This document shows positions 1-5,454 of a stretch of 5,804 nt of DNA, piece after piece. How positions within the stretch are numbered: position 1 is the stretch's first letter; every line of letters begins with the position of its first letter. The position numbers and the translations under genes were made by a program. Source of the DNA: Bacteroidota bacterium (GTDB taxonomy: Bacteria > Bacteroidota > Ignavibacteria > Kapaibacteriales > UBA2268); NCBI GenBank assembly GCA_022708005.1, contig JAKIZN010000121.1, positions 1-5,804 of the forward strand, given 5' to 3'. The notes beneath the pieces were generated by a model, which saw only the letters and a program-made list of their open reading frames with translations, was not told the origin of the DNA and searched no databases.

Positions 1-811
1 ATTTTGTAGCTATCCCAGATTTTTTTGCAGGAGTAAATTTAACGTAATCTACAACGGCAAGCGCTGCGTTATTAAATAAGTTACGTGAGCTTTCCAATAC
101 TTTTTTCTCTTCTATATTCCCTTTTTCGTCTATCAATAGCTCTAACAAAACTTTGCCTTCTATGCCTTCCTCTTTCGCCCTTTGTGGATATACCAAGTTA
201 TTTATAATGTCGTAATAATCGTAATATGGCGCCTCGTCGTAATTGGGTTGTTCTAACTGCAACTGATTGGCAAAATTGCCTCTTGAAGCATTTGGGTCTT
301 CTATTGCCTTAGCTTCGACTGCCACGCCGCTCACTTTACTCGCATTTGGAGAAAATAGGATTTTTTCTGTGTTTTTCAATAAGATAGCTAAATTGTTGAG
401 CAAATTAATTTTGCCCGGTATTATTGCATATTTATTTTTTTGAATGATAAGCTGTTCGCCTGCATTAGCTTTTTTTAGCATATCCTCCGACTTGTTAGTC
501 AATAATTTATACTTTTCGGCTTTTTCTATTTTAGAAATTTTATCGTTTTGAAAAACTGCTACCGATGCGAGCATATAAAATTGCCACGCAGATGAATAAT
601 CTTGAATTTCGCTCATCGCATCGCCTAATTCTATCCATTTCTCGATTGGTGTTTCGCTAACGTCTTCGCCCAGAAAAGAGGTCAGCCCTGTATAAATCAC
701 TTTCAGGTCTTTAGCATATATTCCTAATTTTATTTCGTCAATATCAGATTTTGCAAATAAACTTGAACTTATAAGCATTAATATCGCTGTCAAGTAAATT
801 GTTGCTTTCAT
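1..811 (-). CDS. Exported TonB C-terminal-domain protein with TPR-like segment (3' end outside window)
   Basis: The frame is open for 270 codons from ATG 811 down to the left edge, so the C-terminus is missing. Residues 1-20 form a signal peptide: a Lys at position 3, a hydrophobic core (IYLTAILMLISSSLF) and a likely cut after Ala20. There is no lipobox Cys. Residues about 58-82 (WIELGDAMSEIQDYSSAWQF and on) resemble one TPR helical hairpin. From about residue 205 the sequence fits the TonB C-terminal fold: YPQRAKEEGIEGKVLLELLI, then a DEKGNIEEKKVLESS hairpin, an NNAALAVVDYVKFTPAKKSG helix and the start of the last strand. Proteins of this family act in the periplasm; true TonB passes proton-motive energy to outer-membrane receptors. 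Here a cleavable signal peptide replaces the usual membrane anchor and there is no proline-rich linker, so I infer a soluble or complex-associated periplasmic protein rather than an energy transducer. It has its own promoter and a good Shine-Dalgarno, and is separated from the upstream gene by a terminator. The precise function is unknown. Confidence 0.85.
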   Translation of the reverse strand, partial: MKATIYLTAILMLISSSLFAKSDIDEIKLGIYAKDLKVIYTGLTSFLGEDVSETPIEKWIELGDAMSEIQDYSSAWQFYMLASVAVFQNDKISKIEKAEKYKLLTNKSEDMLKKANAGEQLIIQKNKYAIIPGKINLLNNLAILLKNTEKILFSPNASKVSGVAVEAKAIEDPNASRGNFANQLQLEQPNYDEAPYYDYYDIINNLVYPQRAKEEGIEGKVLLELLIDEKGNIEEKKVLESSRNLFNNAALAVVDYVKFTPAKKSGIATK

Positions 812-820
812 GTTTAAATT

Positions 821-826
821 TCCTCA
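821..826 (-). promoter_or_regulatory. Shine-Dalgarno for the TonB-domain gene
   Basis: The minus strand reads TGAGGA, followed by 9 nt and then ATG at 811. This matches the anti-Shine-Dalgarno core at a workable distance and supports this start. The hydrophobic signal peptide beginning immediately after this ATG supports it too. Confidence 0.6.
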
Positions 827-848
827 AGTTAGAAAAAAATCAAGATAT

Positions 849-879
849 CAAATATACTAAAAGTTTGAAACTAATCAAA
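849..879 (-). promoter_or_regulatory. Bacteroidetes-type promoter of the TonB-domain gene
   Basis: On the minus strand a TTTG box (876-879) is followed by a 19-nt spacer and TATATTTG (849-856). This is an exact fit to the Bacteroidetes primary-sigma consensus, TTTG near -33 and TAnnTTTG near -7. The start site would fall near 842, giving a leader of about 30 nt that contains the Shine-Dalgarno. It lies just downstream of the preceding terminator, so the gene is probably transcribed independently of ileS and the DksA-like gene. Confidence 0.65.
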
Positions 880-882
880 AGT

Positions 883-916
883 AAAAAAATGGCTGCCTCA
901 AAAATAGACAGCCATT
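883..916 (-). terminator. Intrinsic terminator after the DksA-like gene
   Basis: Read on the minus strand, AATGGCTG (909-916) pairs with CAGCCATT (888-895) as a perfect 8-bp stem. Two further pairs form after one mismatch, closing a 7-nt loop. The stem runs directly into TTTTTTTAC. It lies about 80 nt past the stop codon of the DksA-like gene. On the plus strand the stem is followed by CATCATTT rather than a clean T-run, so termination should act mainly on leftward transcripts. Confidence 0.8.
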
Positions 917-996
917 CATCATTTCTATTAGTATCCCCGAAAATAAAATAGATGGAAAGTCGCCGCATTTTTGCGAGACGCTATCCCAAAATATCC

Positions 997-1851
997 TTAA
1001 TATTCTACATTTTCATTGATAGGCTCTATTCTATCGACCCCATCATCTGGACATCTCTGATGTATTTTATATGAAGCGGAAAGCGTAGTAACAGGTACTG
1101 CCAGCAGCCTTTCCTTTGCTATCAATATACCGCACACACGGCATATACCATAGGTTTTATCCTTTATTCTCAATAGCGCCTCATCAAGTTTTTTGATATA
1201 ATCCTTGATTCTTTGAATTTGAGCGTAAGTTTTCTCTTTTTCCATTGCTTCGGAGCCTTGCTCTGCCATGTGCATCGAGTATATCATACTTTCTTCGGCA
1301 AAGTCGTAATTAGTAAGGTCTTCCAAGCGTTCATTGAGCATCCTCAATTCATCAAGCGCCTCGCTTCTTGCTTCGAGGATAACCACTCTAAACATTTCCA
1401 ATTCTTCATCAGAATAGCTCGGAGTTACTGCTGGAGCAACTGGCGTTTCCTCAGGCTTGTCGGCTGCTTTGCTTGCAGTCTCTTTAGCAACTGATTTCTT
1501 TGGACTGCTTGCTTTTTTAGTCGCGGCTTCTTTCTTAGGTTCTTCTGTTTTAGCTGACTTTTTGGACGTCGCAGTTTTCTTTGGCTTAGCGACTTCTGTT
1601 TCTAATTTGGCGGTTTCTTTAGCTGCGCCAGATGCTTTGGCAACTTTTTTAGTCGCGGCTTTTTTTGGGGGTTCTTCTACTTTGGCAATTTCTTTAGCAG
1701 CAGCCTTTTTCGGCTTATCTGCGCCCTTTGCCGAGCTTGTAGTCTTTACGGCAACATCTTTTTTGAGTTCCTCAGCTTTAGTTGCCTTTTTGGAAGTAGC
1801 TGTTTTCTTTGGCTCTTCCTTAACTTCGCTTTTCTTTGATTTAGTAGCCAT
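997..1851 (-). CDS. DksA/TraR-family zinc-finger protein with histone H1-like Lys/Ala-rich N-terminal tail
   Basis: The product has 284 residues, against about 120-150 for ordinary DksA/TraR proteins. Residues 1-140 form a low-complexity tail with 40 Lys and 29 Ala and no Arg, His, Cys or aromatic residue, built from degenerate PKKxA repeats like histone H1 or bacterial Hc1/AlgP-type tails. Residues about 147-230 are the two-helix coiled coil, with the segment SMHMAEQG at 192-199. The C-terminal finger begins YGICRVCG (234-241) and continues AKERLLAVP. C237 and C240 are present. The third and fourth DksA cysteines are replaced by S258 and Y261, but H264 and C267 follow closely. Family members bind in the RNA polymerase secondary channel, often with ppGpp. 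Here the acidic DxxDxA tip of E. coli DksA is absent, so DksA-like activity is not assured. I infer a nucleic-acid- or polymerase-associated regulator whose tail binds DNA or RNA. The gene follows ileS by 158 nt, has a good Shine-Dalgarno and ends before a strong terminator. Confidence 0.9.
   Translation of the reverse strand: MATKSKKSEVKEEPKKTATSKKATKAEELKKDVAVKTTSSAKGADKPKKAAAKEIAKVEEPPKKAATKKVAKASGAAKETAKLETEVAKPKKTATSKKSAKTEEPKKEAATKKASSPKKSVAKETASKAADKPEETPVAPAVTPSYSDEELEMFRVVILEARSEALDELRMLNERLEDLTNYDFAEESMIYSMHMAEQGSEAMEKEKTYAQIQRIKDYIKKLDEALLRIKDKTYGICRVCGILIAKERLLAVPVTTLSASYKIHQRCPDDGVDRIEPINENVEY
1516..1812 (-). repeat. Degenerate ~23-codon repeats encoding the Lys-rich tail
   Basis: Three related coding units occur in the tail of the DksA-like protein: residues 14-36 (DNA 1744-1812), 47-69 (1645-1713) and 90-112 (1516-1584). 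The pattern is roughly PKK(T/A)A, a few variable residues, AKxEE(P)KK, then AATKK. Units one and three share PKKTATSKK and 16 of 23 positions. At DNA level an 18-nt exact copy, CTTTTTTAGTCGCGGCTT, occurs at 1512-1529 and 1644-1661 (plus-strand reading). Such tracts may vary in length by slippage or recombination. Confidence 0.7.
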
Positions 1852-1859
1852 AGTGGTAT

Positions 1860-1865
1860 TCCTTC
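1860..1865 (-). promoter_or_regulatory. Shine-Dalgarno for the DksA-like gene
   Basis: The minus strand reads GAAGGA, followed by 8 nt and then ATG at 1851. This is a strong match at near-ideal spacing and fixes the start of the lysine-rich tail. It argues that the tail is genuinely translated and is not an artificial 5' extension. Confidence 0.7.
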
Positions 1866-1917
1866 AATTTAATCAATTTCATTTAAATGTTGCGCCCGTA
1901 AAGGCTAAAAATTAACT

Positions 1918-1964
1918 GTCATTGCGTCCTGCTCATAACATTTAACAAACAATAACGCAATGAC
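1918..1964. repeat. 10-bp inverted repeat between ileS and the DksA-like gene (possible weak terminator or processing hairpin)
   Basis: GTCATTGCGT (1918-1927) and ACGCAATGAC (1955-1964) are perfect inverted copies around a 27-nt AT-rich loop, 45 nt past the ileS stop. Leftward transcripts continue from the stem as AGTTAATTTTTAG, so the T-run is delayed and weak and termination may be only partial. A mobile palindromic repeat is an alternative: the left arm resembles GTCATTGCG-type intergenic palindromes known from several bacterial groups, but one copy cannot prove this. Confidence 0.45.
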
Positions 1965-2009
1965 AAAGCAATTTATTTTAAAGATATAGATAAAAATGTA
2001 AGATTTAAG

Positions 2010-5000
2010 TTATTTTTTTGAAATCTTGACAAAAATATTTATATCATCAATCTCGAGAACATCGGGTTTCGTTAATTGCTCAGTGAATTCTATATTCTCC
2101 GTCAATGTCTCATTTTTAATATATTCCTTCATTGCATCTATTGCTTTGCGAATTTCTGCATCAGCAGTAATTTTAATTTCAATTCTATCTGTTACATCAA
2201 ATCCAGAGGATTTTCTCAGATTTTGGATTCTATTAACAAATTCGCGTGCAATGCCTTCCTTCACTAATGCATCATCAAGGCTCGTATCAAGCGCCACCGT
2301 TACAGCGTTTTCGCTGGCAACGAGCCACCCTTCTATATCTTCGCTAAATACTTCTACGTCTTCAGCCGATATTTCATAGCTTTCGCCATCAATTTGCAAC
2401 TTAAATGAACCGCTGATAATAAGGCTATTAACATCTTTGCTCGCCATTTCCTTTATAGCATTAGCTACTTTTTGCGTAACTTTGCCGAATTTTTTGCCGA
2501 TTGTCTTGAAATTAGCCTTAGCCCTTTTGCTCACAATCGAAGATGTTTCATCGGTTACAAATTCAATATCTTTAATATTGATTTCCTCTTTAATAACGTC
2601 GATAACGGCTTGTATGTCTCGCCTTTCTTGCGGAGTATCCACTGGCAGCAGTATTCTGCGGAGCGGTTGCCTTACGCGAATTTTCGATTTTTCTCTTAAA
2701 AATCTTGCAAGCGACACAATTCGCTGCGCCACAGTCATTCTTTTTTCTAATGCCAAATCAATTTGAGCCTCATTAACTTCAGGCATATTGCAAAGATGCA
2801 CAGATTCAGGTTCGCCATCTAATTTGAGTAGCAAGTATATTTTTTCAGCAAGGAAAGGAGCTGCGGGAGCCATAAGAGCAGCAACTATCTTCATCACTTG
2901 TCGCAATGTCTGATATGCAGCAATTTTTTCGGCATCTTTTTCGCCCTTCCAAAATCGCCTACGGTTTCGGCGAATATACCAATTAGACAGTTCATAAATT
3001 GTAAAATCTTGTATAGCTCGCATTGCTTTAGTAACTTCGTAGTCGTCCATAAACGCGATATAATCTTTTGCTAAACTATTAGCGCGAGAAATTATCCAAC
3101 GGTCAATTTCTGGCTTTTGCGAGTAAGGTATTTCTGGCTCGCTGCCGTCGAAACCGTCTATATTAGCGTATAATGCAAAGAAAGCATAAGTATTAGTAAG
3201 CGAACGGAAAAAGTCGGATATTACTGTTTTTGAAATATCTTCTTCATTAAACAAAGTAGCTTTCCAAGGCGGATTATTTACATATAAATACCAGCGAACA
3301 GCGTCGGCACCAAGGCTATTCATAATATCAAATGGATCTATCACATTTCCTTTGGACTTCGACATTTTTACGCCATTTTTATCGAGAATTAGCTCATTCA
3401 CGATGATATTTTTAAAAGCTGGCTTATCAAACAGTGCCGTTGCAATATTATGCAAAGTATAGAACCAACCACGCGTTTGGTCAATGCCTTCGGCTATGAA
3501 ATCTGCGGGAAATTGACTTTCAAATAGTTCTCTATTCTCAAATGGATAATGGAATTGAGCAAACGGCATAGAGCCAGAATCGAACCACACGTCTATTACT
3601 TCCTGCACTCGCCTATACTTCACTCCATCTTTGATGAATATAATTTTATCGACATAAGGGCGATGCAAGTCGATTTCGGTATCCGCATCTTTGAGCGGAG
3701 TAAGGCTGCCATCTTCGTTTTCGATAAAGCCTTCTTTGAGTTGCTCGATAGAACCGACAGCGATAATATCATCTTTGTCGTTTTCGCTAATCCAGAGCGG
3801 TAGCGGAGTTCCCCAAAATCTATCGCGAGACAAATTCCAATCTTTCACCTCTTCGAGCCAATGCCCAAATCGCCCTTCGCCTATCTCTTTGGGTTGCCAA
3901 TTAATTTGCTTGTTTAGCTCAATCATTCTCTCTTTATAGCTCGGCGATTTGATAAACCAGCTCTCGCGAGCGTAGTAAATTATCGGGTTGCCTGTTCGCC
4001 AGCAATGCGGATAGCTATGCAAATAGTCATTGGTAGCTCTATATATTTTCCCCGCATATTTTAGCGCTATTATAATATCTTTATCGGCGCCTTCTTCTTG
4101 GCGGTCTTCGTAAACCAACTTTTTGACGGCACGCCCTGCGAACTCGCCCATATCATCTGTGAAATGACCGTTTGGAGTAACTGGCTGCAGGAACGGAATT
4201 TGATATTTTTTGCTCATCTCATAGTCGTCTTCGCCGAAAGCTGGTGCAAGGTGGACTATGCCCGAGCCGTCGCCTGTTGAAACAAAATCGCCCGGTAGCA
4301 TAGTGAACGCCTGCGGATATTCTTCCAAATCTACTTTGCAGTATGGGAAAATTTGCTCGTAACGCGTGCCGACTATCTCACTTCCCTTGAACTCTTTTAA
4401 TATTTCATATTCTCCATCAAGGGCACTCAGTCTTGATTTTGCGAGTACAAGATAATCGACTGTTTCCTCATCTTTACTTTTGCGGACGTTTCGAACTAAC
4501 ACATAGTATATATCTTCGCCAACTGCTGTTGCAACGTTAGCGAGCAGCGTCCAAGGGGTAGTCGTCCAAACAAGTATATGTTTGCCAATAATTTCGGCTA
4601 TTGGAGAGTCTGTAATCTTCAATTTGATATAGCAATTTGGGTCGCGAACATCTTTATAGCCAAGCGAAAGTTCATGCGAGCTAAGCGGAGTGCCGATAGT
4701 AGGCGATTGCGGCACTACTTTGAAGCCTCGATAAATCAACCCTTTATCGAAGAAAGTTTTTAGCGCCCACCAAACCGATTCGATATAATCATTAGTGCAA
4801 GTAATATACGCTTGCGACATATCCACCCAATAGCCCATACGCTCGGTAAGGTAGTTCCAGCCCATATCCATATCGATATTTTTATAGACGGACTCTTTGC
4901 ACTTCGCATTAAATTTATCCATTCCATAGACTTCTATTTGGGATTTGTCTTTTAGCCCGAGTTCTTTTTCTACGGCTATTTCTACTGGAAGCCCGTGAGT

Positions 5001-5258
5001 ATCCCAGCCGGCTTGTCTTCTGACGTAATAGCCTTGCATAGTTTTATATCGGCAAATAGTATCTTTGATTGTGCGAGCCATCATGTGATGAATGCCCGGC
5101 TTGCCGTTCACGGTTGGCGGACCTTCGTAAAAGCTATAAACTTTTGATTTATCTGCTTTTTCAAGCGATTTCTCGAATATTTTATTTTCAGCCCAATACT
5201 TCAATATTGATTGCTCAATTTCCGGATAAGTGAATTTTTCTGGCAGAGACCTAAACAT
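2010..5258 (-). CDS. ileS: Isoleucine--tRNA ligase, type 2 (IleRS2) with swapped GXHH signature
   Basis: This cytoplasmic class I synthetase charges tRNA-Ile with isoleucine using ATP and edits misactivated valine. From ATG 5258 it has 1082 residues (MFRSLPEKF), long for a bacterial IleRS and usual for the type-2, eukaryote-like form. In order: the signature at 55-58 reads GIHH instead of HIGH; GWDTHGLPVE follows near 85; the CP1 editing domain has TTTPWTL (232-238) and GSGIVHLAPAFGEDD (331-345), with the editing residues H336 and D345 retained; WFDSGS is near 558; KMSKSKGN is at 631-638. The anticodon-binding helical domain follows (about 720-850), then LREKSKIRVRQPL and a type-2 C-terminal extension without the CxxC zinc site of E. 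coli-type IleRS. An in-frame TTG at 5264 would add two residues, but the ATG gives the family-typical N-terminus. No Shine-Dalgarno is visible. It leads the unit with the DksA-like gene. I recall ileS-dksA-lspA order in Bacteroidota, but no lspA is present here. Confidence 0.97.
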   Translation of the reverse strand: MFRSLPEKFTYPEIEQSILKYWAENKIFEKSLEKADKSKVYSFYEGPPTVNGKPGIHHMMARTIKDTICRYKTMQGYYVRRQAGWDTHGLPVEIAVEKELGLKDKSQIEVYGMDKFNAKCKESVYKNIDMDMGWNYLTERMGYWVDMSQAYITCTNDYIESVWWALKTFFDKGLIYRGFKVVPQSPTIGTPLSSHELSLGYKDVRDPNCYIKLKITDSPIAEIIGKHILVWTTTPWTLLANVATAVGEDIYYVLVRNVRKSKDEETVDYLVLAKSRLSALDGEYEILKEFKGSEIVGTRYEQIFPYCKVDLEEYPQAFTMLPGDFVSTGDGSGIVHLAPAFGEDDYEMSKKYQIPFLQPVTPNGHFTDDMGEFAGRAVKKLVYEDRQEEGADKDIIIALKYAGKIYRATNDYLHSYPHCWRTGNPIIYYARESWFIKSPSYKERMIELNKQINWQPKEIGEGRFGHWLEEVKDWNLSRDRFWGTPLPLWISENDKDDIIAVGSIEQLKEGFIENEDGSLTPLKDADTEIDLHRPYVDKIIFIKDGVKYRRVQEVIDVWFDSGSMPFAQFHYPFENRELFESQFPADFIAEGIDQTRGWFYTLHNIATALFDKPAFKNIIVNELILDKNGVKMSKSKGNVIDPFDIMNSLGADAVRWYLYVNNPPWKATLFNEEDISKTVISDFFRSLTNTYAFFALYANIDGFDGSEPEIPYSQKPEIDRWIISRANSLAKDYIAFMDDYEVTKAMRAIQDFTIYELSNWYIRRNRRRFWKGEKDAEKIAAYQTLRQVMKIVAALMAPAAPFLAEKIYLLLKLDGEPESVHLCNMPEVNEAQIDLALEKRMTVAQRIVSLARFLREKSKIRVRQPLRRILLPVDTPQERRDIQAVIDVIKEEINIKDIEFVTDETSSIVSKRAKANFKTIGKKFGKVTQKVANAIKEMASKDVNSLIISGSFKLQIDGESYEISAEDVEVFSEDIEGWLVASENAVTVALDTSLDDALVKEGIAREFVNRIQNLRKSSGFDVTDRIEIKITADAEIRKAIDAMKEYIKNETLTENIEFTEQLTKPDVLEIDDINIFVKISKK

Positions 5259-5328
5259 ATACAATTACTTTAAATTAGTTCTAAAACATTAGTTATAAAT
5301 ATATACAAACATTCAAAAAAGATAACTT

Positions 5329-5359
5329 CAATTATACGATTTTTTTTTCAATTGACAAA
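5329..5359 (-). promoter_or_regulatory. Bacteroidetes-type promoter of ileS
   Basis: On the minus strand TTTG (5356-5359), a 19-nt spacer containing nine consecutive A, and TATAATTG (5329-5336) match TTTG-N19-TAnnTTTG with one mismatch. The start would be near 5322, leaving an AT-rich leader of about 65 nt without a Shine-Dalgarno. No T-box specifier stem or antiterminator is recognisable in the leader. Confidence 0.55.
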
Positions 5360-5406
5360 ATTATTTATGTTTGTCTCTGCCATTTTTTTATATTTTATTA
5401 AATCCT

Positions 5407-5437
5407 TTTGCTCTAACCGAAAAATTTTGTATTATTG
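5407..5437 (+). promoter_or_regulatory. Bacteroidetes-type promoter of the STAS gene
   Basis: TTTG (5407-5410), a 19-nt spacer and TATTATTG (5430-5437) fit the TTTG/TAnnTTTG consensus with one mismatch. The spacer length is the same as in the other two promoters of the window. The transcript would begin near 5444, only 10-15 nt before ATG 5455 and about 22 nt before ATG 5467, which keeps the downstream start in play. Confidence 0.5.
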
Positions 5438-5454
5438 AAAATTAAAATATTGAG

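Noticed and set aside
961..980. Small CGCA-TTTT-TGCG hairpin after the DksA-like gene
   Set aside because: The stem has only 4 bp and no T-run follows it. The much better terminator at 883-916 explains transcript ending.
1880..1889. Palindrome CATTTAAATG near the start of the DksA-like gene
   Set aside because: It is short, AT-only at its centre and expected in AT-rich DNA. There is no second copy to suggest an operator.
1213..1915. Two plus-strand open frames opposite the DksA-like gene
   Set aside because: They arise from the low-complexity Lys/Ala/Glu codons read backwards, giving Phe/Leu/Ala-rich products. The minus-strand gene has a Shine-Dalgarno and a recognised domain.
1934..1968. 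Possible promoter for the DksA-like gene: TTTG (1965-1968), 19-nt spacer, TAAATGTT
   Set aside because: The -7 box has two mismatches in its key TTTG half and the element overlaps the inverted repeat. It is too weak to annotate; read-through from ileS is the simpler view.
2026..4763. Several plus-strand open frames of 60-117 codons inside ileS
   Set aside because: All are antisense shadows of the long, well-conserved ileS frame and show no domain or ribosome site.
5259..5264. TTG start of ileS two codons upstream of the ATG
   Set aside because: Neither start has a Shine-Dalgarno, but the ATG gives the family-typical N-terminus (MFRSLPEKF). An additional Met-Tyr is not needed.
5274..5294. 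7-bp direct repeat ATTAGTT in the ileS leader
   Set aside because: It is too short and AT-rich to separate from chance.
5259..5328. T-box or other riboswitch in the ileS leader
   Set aside because: The leader is only about 65 nt and AT-rich, with no specifier loop, no T-box sequence and no terminator/antiterminator pair.
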